From Silurus meridionalis (lineage: Eukaryota > Chordata > Actinopteri > Siluriformes > Siluridae): a stretch of 64,000 nt of DNA. Positions 40,446 to 52,375 of this stretch are shown one piece after another. A program made the position numbers and the translations under genes. Location: assembly GCF_014805685.1 (NCBI RefSeq), contig NC_060898.1, positions 6,627,501-6,691,500 of the forward strand, given 5' to 3'. The notes beneath the pieces were generated by a model. It did no database searches and was not told the DNA's origin. It was given only the letters and a program-made list of their open reading frames with translations. Every line of letters begins with the position of its first letter. Position 1 is the stretch's first letter.

Positions 40446-41604
40446 TTTTATGATCTCAAAGTCTCAGGGTTTTGGTCCAAGTCCAAATGTAAACATGATG
40501 AATGAAGATCTGACAGCTCCGGACTTGTATTGTTGATGATGTGAAACTGAATAATGCCTGCAAACTTAAAACACAAAACAGAACAGAAATTAATGGAAGA
40601 TTAGCTTTTTTGTCCTCTGGTTATATATTTGTTCTAGAGATAAAAAAACTGTAGGAAACCTAAAGTATGAAGGATTTTTACATATTAAACATCTACTTTC
40701 CATAGGTACAATAAATAGCTAGAACCAAGCATATGCCACACTCATTTCTCTTATACAGCTCCTTATTCCAATCCGAATATAATTTTGCAGATGTGCATGA
40801 GCTTTTAATCCCATTACATCTGCTGCCTATGATAAAAATAAATGGTTTCCAGGGTGTTCTTCATTACAATATAAGCGTCTATGAATATAGAACAGGTAAA
40901 CAAATGCAAACAGGAAAAATGTGGGAGAAGCAATAAGTTTGTTTGAGACAATATGGGACATATTTCCAACACTTACAGGAGCACAGTTTTTATGTGCTGC
41001 TAAATGTATAATAAAAAAAAGTATAATCAGCCTAATTATATTTGTTTTATTATATTGCTTATATCAAACAATGCAACAGAGAGGAATTACTGAATAAAAA
41101 TGGTATCCACAAATTCTGGGTGTTATACAGGATTTCTCTGCATAAAGTCATGCAGAGAAAGACAATAACATCTTATTCCTGTATCTGTATTAAAACATGA
41201 TACATTGTTTTCCCAAAAAATATAGATCATACTGATGACAAGTTTTGGATACCACCCCCTGATCTGTCCTGTTGTGTCTTCTGTCCATCAGTGTGTGTAT
41301 TTATTTATTTATTTATTTATAAGCCAAAAAACAAGAAAGCTAAAGGAGCACAAGAGTAAAAGATTCACTTTTCTAAGCTATTCTCACAATAAACTTCACT
41401 TTGACCATGCAATTTTTGCAACCCTTTTAACTAAATATTGAAATGCTTAAAAAATGTTTTACACAATAGAATAACCTTTAGATAAAATTCCCAAAAACCT
41501 GGATGAAATCTATAATAATCAACATTGGTGAATATTTTAGCCATCTAAATTAATTAAAATTGATAGAGATTATCATCATTATCATCATCAACAACAACAA
41601 CAAC

Positions 41605-41656
<52 letters not shown>

Positions 41657-41945
41657 CATCATTTTTATTATAGCTAAACAGTCTTCCCATTATGGATACT
41701 ATTTCATATCTACCGAAGAAATAGAGTGCATGGGATGTGTTGTGATGTTCTTATTAATATTTTTTTATTGGCTGATAAATATTCATAATTGGTGTATTTA
41801 ACTTCTGGACAGGTCTACGCATGCGTCAGGAAGTTGAGCAGTTTTTAGTGTTAGATATAAAGCTGATATTTTACAGGTAATGCTGCGGGTCATGCAAAGC
41901 CATGTGACTTACCTTCATGTAGTATGTCTCGAGCTCGTCTGCAGA
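40446..41945 (-). other. Probable 5' UTR exon(s) and UTR intron of the QRFP-receptor gene
   Basis: On the minus strand a pyrimidine-rich stretch ending in TTTGCAG gives an acceptor with the exon starting at 40557, 112 bases before the ATG. Further upstream, ATGAAG followed by GTAAGTC gives a near-consensus donor with the exon ending at 41913. This implies a 1.36-kb intron within the 5' UTR and a promoter near 42.0-42.15 kb. No transcript evidence is available here. Confidence 0.45.
41590..41655. repeat. (CAA)n/(TAA)n compound microsatellite
   Basis: ATC units pass into CAA and then about 16 ATA/AAT triplets; within the 5' UTR intron proposed for the QRFP-receptor gene. Confidence 0.9.
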
Positions 41946-42193
41946 GAAAAACAGAGAGCCAAGTTTCTTATTTTCTTAAATTTTAGACGATCGAGTAATA
42001 TCGAGTAATAAAAATCGTTTTAGACGTCCTCCTTAAGGATTCTCGCCAGTCTGTGTCTAGAGTCAGGTTGCCTGTGGTTCTTCCTACAGATTAACGCTGC
42101 ACTGCTGCTGTCTGACCAGCGGGGGCAGCATTACCTTCTGTTTACCTGCTCACTAAGACTGAGGCAGAAGAAACGCTCAATGGTGACTGTGCC

Positions 42194-42409
42194 ATGGAAA
42201 TTACCCCAAAATATATACATTTTGTGTTACTTCTGCTAACTTGTTATTTAGCAACTATTTCCTGCATCTATTACGTAAAAGATCATTCAAAGAGCACTTC
42301 TGTACATGGCTTTAAATATTATAATACACACAAGAAACCGCAGTTGCATAATGGTGGTGCCGTGTCCCGATTCCTGCTTCTTAGGTTTGAAGTCATTTTT
42401 TGTGTGTGA
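42194..42409 (+). CDS. Candidate small membrane-anchored ORF or first exon, unrecognised
   Basis: A 71-codon frame opens at an ATG in good Kozak context (GCC before, G after). It encodes a short N-terminus and one strongly hydrophobic segment (residues about 8-28, FVLLLLTCYLATISC), then a basic, polar tail ending SRFLLLRFEVIFCV. This looks like a signal peptide or a type II signal anchor. It lies about 280 bp from the putative 5' exon of the QRFP-receptor gene and points the other way. It could be the first exon of a gene whose other exons I did not find (CTTAG before GTTTG at about 42383-42388 is a weak donor), or chance. No family recognised. Confidence 0.2.
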   Translation: MEITPKYIHFVLLLLTCYLATISCIYYVKDHSKSTSVHGFKYYNTHKKPQLHNGGAVSRFLLLRFEVIFCV

Positions 42410-42548
42410 AGTCACACAGTACCTTTCAATAATCATGTTGTAATCCAAAAAATGTTGAGTTTTAATTTCAACTGTCAATCAAATTACAAGGATAGATAGA
42501 TAGATCGATAGATATTGAGGCTGTTCGAGCTGCCATCGTGAGGAGTGA

Positions 42549-42668
42549 TCAAGTCAAGTCAAGTCAAGAGGCTTTTATTGTCATTTCTACTATACACAGT
42601 GGTACACAGTACACAGTAAAAACGAGACAACGTTCCTCCGGAACCCTGGTGCTACACTAAACAACAAC
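42549..42668 (+). repeat. Interspersed repeat, LINE-tail type
   Basis: Begins with a (TCAAG)n run, followed by AGGCTTTTATTGTCATTTCT and AACGTTCCTCCGGAACCCTG. The same block recurs at 54490-54660. Confidence 0.6.
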
Positions 42669-44840
42669 ATAACGCTACGGCCACAATTATGCATCCATGT
42701 TGTAATAAAATCATGACTATATATACTACATATGAAATTAAATATAGATATTGACATTAAACAATGACTCTTTAAACAAAAGACGGTCACCACATAAGGA
42801 AGACAAATTTTTGCTTTGTAATTAATTATTTAAAAAATATTGAAAATAATGTATCTGTGCATTGCTAACAAATTACAATTAACAGTGCTATGACAACAAT
42901 ATGACAAACAGGTTAAACATAGTTCTATGCATTGCCAAAAATGTGACCAGCAGTGTGTTGCTTAGGAATCATTGGAGGGACCATCACAGGAGCATTTAAA
43001 TATGGTTTAAACGATCTATTAAGAAGGTCTTATGCTGCCTTCATACATGCAGCAATATTACTGTTGCAAGATGCCAGTCAACAAACTATGCCAGTTTTAA
43101 TATGCATCGAATGTACCATGTAGTTATTATATAGTCACTAGAAGTTGCAGCTCTTACTGAAAGTGAATGTTCACTGGACATTTTGTTGCTGTATGTCGCT
43201 GTGCTAACTAACACTGTGCTGCAAAAATTCCCCCTAAATTAATTCATATAATCTGTAACCGATCCTGCTAATTAACTCACACTAATGGTCTGTACAGTGG
43301 GTATAAATATTATAATATTCACAAGACTAGAGAGCTCACACAGTAATGACAATTAATCATGTTATTTAAAGAAATAAAATTCAAACCCTCACTGAAAGTG
43401 TTGTTCTCTGTCCATTCTGTTGCTGTGAGTCACTACATGTGTGATCATAACGTGGAATGGTCCATAACTTGGAATTAGAAATTCTAGCTATCTTCAGTAG
43501 ATCAGAGCCAAACTGCTTAGCTAACCAATAAGATGGCCCTCAAATGACTCCTTTATTCATCTTCATAACCTTTTTATCTCTGTAAAGATGCTTTGTAAAA
43601 ATTGTTTAAAGAGCTATACAAATAAAACTAAATTGTATTGAATTGTACTTCAAATAAATGTAATGAAAATGTTTAATTATTATTATAGTAAAAAATCTCT
43701 GCATATATATATTGGATGTAGCTGTAATTAATATTCATTAAAGGTCGAATTAATATATCCTCATTCATTATCTCCTGGTACACTGTCACCCACGTATTTT
43801 TAAACAAGCAGCAGTTCAGTTCAGTTCAGCCTGACTCATGCATGCACCAAACATCCATCTTTGTATTTTCACTAGAACCGATTCTCTATTGTTTGTGCAG
43901 CACAGATACTTACAAGGTATACTTGATGTGCTTCAATTACAGTTGCACTGTGTATGATTAATTGCGTTAGGTAATCATGAATACAAAATACAGATGAATC
44001 GTCAGCTAAAGAGCAGGACGGCTCTTTAGAAAGGCCGGTCGTCTCCCAAGGTCTCAAAGAGTTGAGTCATTTACGAATGACATAAATGAGTATGTTGTTG
44101 TGCAGCTTTGCATTTTATTGTGTGCTTTTATTCTGCCATTTTCTATTTATGTACTTGCTTAACTCAAAGACATTTCCTGGTATTTGAATTTGTGGTAGTT
44201 GTCCTTACTGTCATAACAGATGTCCTTAGATTTTATTTCAGTTCGCCATTTAACTAAAGTAGTTTTTGTCTATGTGATCAGTCACTTTCATCTTGTTTTT
44301 CTTTTTTTTGTATTTTGTTTTATATTCATGCAAAAGTGTATTCAGTACAAAATCTAAATATTGGATTTAAAAAATACAGATTAAGTTCCAAAGTTGGACA
44401 TTTAAATTCTACCTCCACTCTGTATGTGTGCAGAGTTTTGGGGACTTCCTCTGAGTTCATTGATTTCCTCCACTAGTCAAAGACATTAATTGTAGGCTGG
44501 TTAGCCTACATTTCCAAATTCTCTGTAGTGTGACTGCCTTGTCTGAAAATCAGCACTTAATGTATAGTAATATGTGTACAGTCAAACATAATGAGTTTTG
44601 ACCCTGAAGTGAATGGCATGTTTCCCTTTTTGAATTTCTGTGTGTGGTTCCATCCAGTTCTCTGTAATCCACACTCCCAACATAATGTTGGTAGATGGAT
44701 TGTAGCTCGATAATGCTCGATATTCAGAAATGGCAAAATTGCAACCTTGTTAAACTTTAACAAATTTTGAAAATTGTTTTGTATTAATATATTATTATGA
44801 TGTAAGGTCCAGTTACCATAGTGACACTAAAACAGGTAGT
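42669..44840. other. Spacer without recognised gene
   Basis: AT-rich. Only a weak repeat remnant at 44430-44560 was seen. Confidence 0.5.
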
Positions 44841-44867
44841 GGTAATGGCTACTTTTTACCTAAGTAC

Positions 44868-46629
44868 ATGTCAGGGCCCAAACCAGACGAGCTAAACACC
44901 TTTTACGCTTGTTTCGAGGCTGCAGCTAACCACGCTAGCGGCGCTAGCGACACAACCGACATGCATGCCGAGAGAGCCGGAGAGGTAAACACGTTCACCA
45001 TCTCGGAGCATGACGTGAGGGCGGCATTCAAGAAAGTGAATACCAGAAAGGCAGCAGGACCAGATGGAATCACAGGTCGAGTTCTGAAAGCCTGCGCTGA
45101 CCAGCTAGCACCGGTGTTCACTGAGATATTCAACCTCTCACTGGAACAGTCTGTTGTTCCCTCATGTTTCAAACAGTCCAACATTGTTCCTGTCCCGAAG
45201 AAACCCCAGCCCACCTGCCTTAACGACTATCGCCCTGTAGCTTTGACCTCAGTAGAGTTGAAGTGCTTCGAGAGACTGGTCAGAGACTTCATCACTGCCT
45301 CACTACCAGACACACTGGACCCACTACAGTTCCCCTACCATCAGAACCGTTCTACTGAGGACGCCATTGCTCATCTACTCAACACCACGATGAGCCGCCT
45401 GGACCAAAAGAAATGGGAATTACACAAAGATGCTGTTTGTGGACTACAGTTCAGCATTTAACACCATAATTCCCTCCACACTCACCTCTAAGTTGGAGGT
45501 CCTGGGACTCAGCCTGCCGCTGTGTCAATGGATCTCTAACTTTCTGACAGACAGACCACAAGCCGTACGGGTGGGCAAACACACTTCATCCACCCTCACC
45601 CTCAGCACTGGAGCTCCCCAGGGTTGTGTTCTGAGCCCCCTGCTGTACTCACTGTACACATATGACTGTGTGGCCACTTCCACCTCCACCACCATCATCA
45701 AGTTTGCTGACGACACCGTTGTGGTGGGCCTGATCTCCAACAATGACGAGACGGCCTACCTACAGGAGGTTAAAAACCTGGAGAGATGGTGCCAGGAGAA
45801 CAACCTTCTCCTGAACGTCAGCAAGACTAAGGAGTTGATCGTGTACTTTAGCACGAAGCAGGAGCGGTTGTACCAACCGCTAAACATCAGCAGGACCCCA
45901 GTGGAGAGAGTGGACAGTTTCCGGTACCTAGGTGTTCACATCACACAGGACCTGTCTTGGTCCAGTCACATCAACACCCTGGTGAAGCAGGCCCGGCAGC
46001 GTCTGTACCATCTGAGATGCTTAAGGGACTTTAAACTACCCTTTTAGGTGCTAAAGACTTTCTACACCTGCACCATTGAGAGCGTTTTGACGGGTAGCAT
46101 CACTTCCTGGTTCGGGAACAGCACCATGCAGGACAGGCGAGCCCTCCAGAGGGTGATGCGTTCAGCTGAACGTACCATCCACACCGAGCTCCCTAACCTG
46201 CAGGACATCTACAGCACGCGGTGCCGGACCAGAGCCAGGAAGATTGTGAAGGACCTCAGCCATCCCAACAATGGACTCTTTTCTCTGTTGCGGTCAGGGA
46301 AACGCCTCCTCTCCCTGAAAGCGAACACAGAGAGAATGAGGAGGAGCTTCTTCCCGCAGGCCATTTGGAGTTTAAACCAGGAAACACCCAGGATCCAAAA
46401 ACTGGCCCACTCTCTCCATCATCACACTTCTTCTTTGTACATATCTCACCTTTTGCACCACGACAACAACTCTGGACTCGCACAGCACAGTGCACTTTAT
46501 ATTTTATACCACACCATACCGCACACGGACACTTTACACCACACAATTCCGCACACAGACACTTTATGGACACTTTACACCACACCATACCGCACATGGA
46601 CACTTTATGGACAATCTAAACCACCTTAA
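44868..46629 (+). pseudogene. Reverse transcriptase of the L2-like LINE, broken
   Basis: Frame 1 runs from 44868 with RKAAGPDGITGRVLKA and NDYRPVALTS. A frameshift near 45415-45435 moves the continuation to another frame, which opens with [13 protein letters not shown] (motif A), [12 protein letters not shown] (motif B) and FADD at 45703-45714 (motif C). An in-frame TAG at 46045-46047 replaces a likely CAG, after which the frame continues to 46629 with the C-terminal WFGN and FFPQAIW segments. Two lesions in about 1.7 kb point to a recent but inactive copy. Confidence 0.85.
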
Positions 46630-46912
46630 ATTGTCTATTGTTTACTGTGTTTACTGTTTCACTGTTTACTGCCATAAGCATTTTTTGTATATACATCTTT
46701 TTCTCTCACATATATATCTATCTTTATATCTTATATATTCCTATATTTTATTTTATATAGTTTTTATACTTTATTTATCGGTCTTCTTTTTCTTTGTACT
46801 ATTATTTTTCTCCCCATCCTATTCCCTCATGCCGGACCATCGTAATAAGCATTTCACTGCATGTTGTACCCTGTATGTATGTGTATGTGACAAATAAAAT
46901 TTGATTTGATTT
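44868..46912 (+). mobile_element. 5'-truncated L2-like non-LTR retrotransposon (LINE)
   Basis: About 2 kb encoding a reverse-transcriptase domain and C-terminal region, followed by a 3' tail ending AAATAAAATTTGATTTGATT. The sequence style ([37 protein letters not shown]-like FRYLGVHI) is that of the L2 group. The 3' part holds a degenerate tandem repeat with a unit of roughly 30-35 bp (HTIPHTDTL-type repeats, about 46508-46615). Confidence 0.9.
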
Positions 46913-46925
46913 AAAACTTCTTTAC

Positions 46926-47037
46926 TTTACCTTCAGAGAAAAAGTGTAGACAGTACTTCAACTTTTACAAGAGTTTTTCAAAACATGAGTATCTGTACGT
47001 CTACTTAAGTGAAGGATGTGTGTACTTTTGCCATCTC
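46926..47037 (-). repeat. Possible end fragment of the hAT-type repeat family
   Basis: GAGTATCTGTACGTCTACTT, AAGTGAAGGATGTGTGTACT and CATCTCTGC resemble the terminus of the family whose best copy is at 58269-58904, in the same orientation. Confidence 0.4.
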
Positions 47038-47107
47038 TGCTCATGCTGCAATCATTGTACTGCAGCCCCAGCCACTTGTCTGATTCTAATTTTAGCTTAG
47101 AAACAAA

Positions 47108-47217
47108 AGTACAATACATACAAAAAAAATATAGAATGCTAAAAAAATATATGAAATATATTTTTTTAGCATTTAGCATTTTTTAGCATTCTATATATTT
47201 TTTGTATGTATTGTACT
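47108..47217. repeat. Long hairpin (about 39-bp arms)
   Basis: Left arm AGTACAATACATACAAAAAA continues to GAATGCTAAAAAA. The right arm is its near-perfect complement ending TTTTTTGTATGTATTGTACT. A second smaller inverted repeat (GCTAAAAAAATATA / TATATTTTTTTAGC) lies inside. Confidence 0.85.
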
Positions 47218-47241
47218 ATCATATGTTTGCTTATAGGAAAC

Positions 47242-47273
47242 AGGGTTAGGGTTGGGGTCAGGGTTAGGTTTGG
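47242..47273 (+). repeat. Short telomere-like tract
   Basis: Degenerate TTAGGG units (AGGGTTAGGGTTGGGGTCAG and onward). Confidence 0.6.
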
Positions 47274-47929
47274 CTGTGGTAAAGGAAACTGATATAGATT
47301 TATTAAAACTTATTACAAGTTACAAGTTTGCCTAAATCAAATAAAAAATGACAAAAACGTTTTTTATTTAAAAGGTTGTTTATTAAAATTAGTTGACAGG
47401 ATCTTTATTATTTATCATTGTCATACACTTTATCATTGTCACTGAATTCATAAAATTGGAATAAAAAAAATATATGGCATGAAAGGTCACAAGGTCACAA
47501 TATGTTTGTCAATATAGTGTAGGTGTTTGTTGGTGTATTGATTTTTTTTTTTTTAGTTCTTTACAGAGATTGATCTAGTTTGAGGCACTTTTGGCAATTT
47601 TCATTAAAGTAAACTGTTTTACTTATTTCTTGTTTGTATTTACATTTCAAAATTATACTTTATATTCCTAAGCTTTTAGAAGAGATTTTATCTTTGAAAA
47701 AACATTTATCAAAGCATAACATTTATTAAAGGGGAAATAGTGGTAGCTCTACTGCTACCCTTTAACTCTATTGTGATTTGCAAATTGGTGTCACGTAAGA
47801 TTCGAGAGGCAAATGCAAATAAAAGAACGTTTTAGTGCAAACATGCAAAATAGACAAACATGAATGTAATCCACTAAATAAATGACTAAGCCCATGACTG
47901 AGGAAAGCGAAAACCTGGATGTGAGATAA

Positions 47930-48075
47930 GAACATGCCATGCCATGATACAGCACCCCTAGAGCACTAAGGGTTAGGGGGCCCAAGAGAGGCAGCTTTTT
48001 TAATACCAGAGCTTGAACCTCGACCTTTAGATCAGCAACCCATAGCTTTAAACACTCAGCTACCACCTCCTGACA
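47930..48075 (-). repeat. tRNA-derived SINE copy, inverted and diverged
   Basis: Shares GGGCCCAAGAGAGGCAGC and the GATCAGCAACCCATAGC-type block with the copy at 26262-26405. Confidence 0.5.
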
Positions 48076-50602
48076 ATCATATGTGTTTAACTGTTAGTTA
48101 TGTAAAATTAGAACTTAAAGGATGACAAACATTTCTATGGATTTTTTTTATTCAAACCGATAGTGTTGGAAAAGAAATGTAAAAGTATTGTCTTATAGGA
48201 ATCATATAATCTCCTAAATAAGCTTTAAAATTCCTCTGGCTCTCTATGAATGGGTTTTCTTGTGTTAATGACTCTTATAGGTAGATTTCCCATTCATATG
48301 CCCAATTATTGCTATATGGTACTGTGTGTATACAACGTTCTAGAACTTTCTTCAAAACCCATATCAATCTGATCCAAGGCAAAAACAGCAGAGGATGAAA
48401 AGAGAAACAGTAAAAGAAACTGATGAGAACTAATTATTTTCTATATGCTGTATATTATAGAGCGAAAGAGCATATAAAAAGCATGTTAAAGATAGAGAAT
48501 TACACAAGGTGGAGGTGAATGAACAAATCAGCAGTGAGTTAAGCCTGCGAGAAAGAGGCAAAATATAATAGAATGGACTAAAATAAAAGTGAAATGCAAT
48601 AAGAATTATCATAAAAATTGGATATAAATAGTAAAATATGGTTGAGAGAGGGGGCAGTACAAAGAAAAAGAGGCAATAAAATGCAAGATGAAGTGCATTG
48701 CACTGCTAGCCCTGAGTGCACATCTAAAAAGCACAAGGGAATAGAATGGTTTTTAACCTTGAATTCGAAATTGCTAACTTTGGAATGGATATTAGGTTCC
48801 AGTTATAGGCGAGATAAAATGTAACTTCTTCCTGTTCGGTTGTGACTCTAGGCAAACATACAAACCTGCTCTGATTATAGATGAGTTTATCCCTTGGTCC
48901 TGGTGCTATCCTCACAAATCACAGTCATCTGGACTTCTCGGGGTCCATTAAGAGCCCAAAGCAGAAAATTAGGTGGATGGGTCTTCATTTCATTCACAGC
49001 ATGGGATAATCTTCTATCACAAAAGCTCCACTCCATGTAAACTTTGAAGAGGTTGCATGCTTTATGTATGCCTCTCGTCTTCTTTTCAGAAGGAGAAAAT
49101 CCTACTTATGTAATTATGTTAAAATGTGCTTCAAACAAAAATAAAAGCATGATGTCCACAATGTTCATGTCACTGCAGTTTGATATACAAATAAAAATCT
49201 CACTGCATTAGAGCTGTATTTGGTCACATTCCAAATTACGGGAGTAGAAAGAGCTTTTGAATATTTTTCTTTGCCTGGACCACATTTCAAATATTCAAAG
49301 GCAGAAATATCTGCTTGCGTCAAATATATAACAATGAGTTTTGCCTATAAAACGGGCCAGCACTTACATTCCTCAAAACATTTCTCTCATCCCACATTGC
49401 ACCACACTTTCTTCACCATTGCTTGACTGATCCCACTGTTTCTCGCGTACAGATTAGGCCTGCCTAAAGGCCCAGCAAATGGGGACTACATATTTTATAT
49501 AGAAATGTTATGCTGGTATGTATTCATAAAATAAATGTATGTATAAAATGTACATACTGTATTTGTCATGATTCTTTAAAATGCAGCATGCATCGTGTGA
49601 GTGTGCTCATTTCGTTTCTCACTTTCAGCCTAGTTTTGGCCTTCATTCAATTGAAATGTTTCCACTGTAAATAAGGTCTTTGTGTCTTGTCTTCCTTTTT
49701 GTCTGCTAGTTTCCTCGCACTTTCTAAAATCAGGCTAATAGGTAGATTGGCAACTCTAAATTACCTACAACTACTGAGACTAAAGTGATTTTATAGTGAG
49801 AATAAAGATTTCCCTCAGAAAAAGAAGGAAGTGATACGTTTCCTAAGATTGTAGATAATGTTATGGCCCATTATAGAAGGCACTCTGACTTCTTCAGGAC
49901 CCTTCTGACACTCATACAGGTGGGAAAATACATCAAAGAATTATAAGTACAGACATACTAGATATTTAAAACAAATATTTTTCATTGCATTTATTACTAC
50001 AGTCATTAAAACCCTTATAACAAACGATATTGTTTGTCAGTTTTCATGGATCACTGCAGCAGGATTTTATATTGTCTTTCATTGAACACATACAAATCTT
50101 ATGCACATTGGAGGAGCCGAGAACTGATCAATCTGTACACATTAATAGAATCAGAATGATAGATTTCTTATTTCCAGTGGTGGGACAATTCAACAGAGAT
50201 GCACACTGAAATTTCAGTTTGCATTGTAAGCCATCTAAGTGGGAGCAATGAAACGAAGAAGTCTTCTTCATTCTGGAAATTTTGGAACTACTCAACTCAA
50301 ACAATTATTTCTTGTACTTGCTTCACCTCATAGTGTTAGATGCATTTTTTTGCACAGCTGATAAAGCATTGTTGTCCAAAATGCTTTGAAATAGACACTG
50401 AATTTTTACTACATCTGTAACCAACAAACCCTAATCATCCTTTCAGACAAAAAGACACAAAAAGCACTAATAACAAAAAAGGAATAGCACACAAAGAAAA
50501 GATGATTATGCCTAAAATAAAGCTAAAGGATTTTATAACAACTAAAACACAATTGATCTTATACTTTATGTGAAAAAAATGCCAAACATTTGATCCACTT
50601 AT

Positions 50603-50665
50603 CCCCACACTGCCAAGCTGCCACTGTTGTGCCCTTCAGTGATGTCCTTAGTAAATGTAATGTGG
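50603..50665 (+). repeat. SINE fragment
   Basis: Short match to the family body: CCAAGCTGCCACTGTTGTGC followed by an AATGTAATG tail. Confidence 0.4.
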
Positions 50666-51861
50666 CTTTTTGGCATTCAGGGTATTTTTCCTAGATGTTT
50701 TCTGACAGATGAAGTCTGTTAGATTTTAGTTATGATTATAATAATAGTAATAAATTTGTATACTGTGTCATATGCTGTTTTGTTTGCTACTATCCTGCTG
50801 GGATGTATTCACTGGTCACTGTATTCAGAGTGCTAGTCCTGCTGTTTTGCTCATCATTCTGTGCCAGTCTGTTGGATTCTAACAGGGGTTCCAAGTTTTT
50901 TTTTTTTTTTTGCTTCATTATAGTGTTATTTATGCATCAGGTGTTTGTCTGTATTTTTTATCTTCCTAATACAGAAGGTGGCTATTTCCTTCTGAGCATT
51001 CTGCAATTATTATATGCAAATATTGTGTCAACTCAATAAATGCATTAGGCTTCATATTTATTCACATCACTTTTTGTACATTTTGTCCTTCTATGCCAGA
51101 GACGTAGATAAATATTTCTGGGTTTTGACATGAATGGATGGATGTTGTATTTGTTGTTTACTTTTACTTCTAGAAAAAAAAACAGACGGGTGCTGGTGTT
51201 AAGCGTGAAGTCAAGGCAATGTTTTCCTCTTTTTCTTTATTTGTCCTTTACACAGACCAGGGCTGCCTTTTCAAAAACTACCAAAGCAGGTCCATTTAAT
51301 GGAGAGACATTTAGCAACCACCTTTATATTGTAAAAGTTATGGGCTACATTTTCCAAACATTGCAATGCTCATGATCCCAAACCTACCTTCACTTGGACT
51401 GGCACTGCCATACATTTCCTCACTTTCAATCACCAGACTTCTGATCAATGAACGGGAGCAATGTTTCTGACAAATTCTTACTATCTAATCAAGATGGAAA
51501 AAAACATGGTTTCATTGGGATCTTTTAGGCTCTAAACTAATAATTTTTAAACTAAATGATCAGGTGCGAAAATTGACCATCAACTCAAAGTGTATAATTT
51601 CACATTTTAATGTGCAAAGGCATCCAACTCGCCCATTTAACTAAGCGACCTGTTCTTCAAGAGGTTTTTGGGTGCTGTTCAATTCCATGAACTCTTTAGT
51701 TCTGATTATTTAGGAAGTACATGACATCCATGCTATATTCGAGTCTGACTGACAGATAAATGCTTTGGTGTGTGGTCCAGGATTCACCTTAGAACAGCCT
51801 TTTTTTGTCATGTATATATTATGTATTCTTCACAAACCTCCTCTTCTTAGAAAGTTGTGAT

Positions 51862-51958
51862 CAGATTTAATGGTCTTGCTCAAGGGCTTAACAGTGGCAG
51901 CTTGGCACACCAAACCACCTTCACAGTAACCCAGAGCCATTACTGATGAGCCACCATT
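51862..51958 (-). repeat. SINE fragment, inverted
   Basis: TTGCTCAAGGGCTTAACAGT followed by GGCAGCTTGG is the reverse complement of the SINE body. Confidence 0.45.
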
Positions 51959-52069
51959 ATGTATGCAAGCCTTATTAAACTGAAGCTCATTCTCATGCAA
52001 TGATAGTTAGCGAGATGACAGTGCGAGAGGACAAATGTGGAAGATTAAGTAATGCAGCTTGAATGTTCA

Positions 52070-52375
52070 TAATTCCTTTCACTAGGAGACCCAAGCCTTT
52101 TCCAGCATGACGATACCTCTGAGCACAAATTAAGTTTCTGTAAGATATAGTTACATCGGTTGGAATGTAAGTTGTTTGCTATAGAGCTCAACCCTACTGA
52201 ACATTTTTTATATGAATTGGAATGATGACTGCACCCCATGCCTTCTTAGCCTACATAAGTACCAAATTGTACTAATGCTCTTGTGGCTAAATAAGCACAA
52301 ATCCACAGAAGCAAACTCCAAAATCTAGTGGAACATCTCAGAATTTATTATTATAACAGCAAATGAAGACTAACC
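52070..52375 (+). repeat. Fragment of the Tc1-derived family, transposase C-terminal part
   Basis: Reads GAGACCCAAGCCTTTTCCAG, then GAGCTCAACCCTACTGAACA (LNPTEH motif), CTAATGCTCTTGTGGCTAAA and CCAAAATCTAGTGGAACATC. It is the coding-strand counterpart of 34839-35348. Confidence 0.6.

Larger units (their letters stand above)
48076..52069. other. Spacer without recognised gene
   Basis: AT-rich sequence with SINE scraps at 50603 and 51862 and a possible repeat at 49690-49800. Open frames here are short, lack splice support and look random. Confidence 0.5.

Noticed and set aside
42118..42135. Second CTCF-like sequence (CCAGCGGGGGCAGC) near the QRFP-receptor promoter
   Set aside because: One base short of the consensus spacing; not strong enough to call.
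45430..46047. Intact host gene for a reverse-transcriptase-like protein
   Set aside because: Frame is only part of a LINE, bounded by a frameshift and a nonsense codon, with a LINE-type 3' tail.
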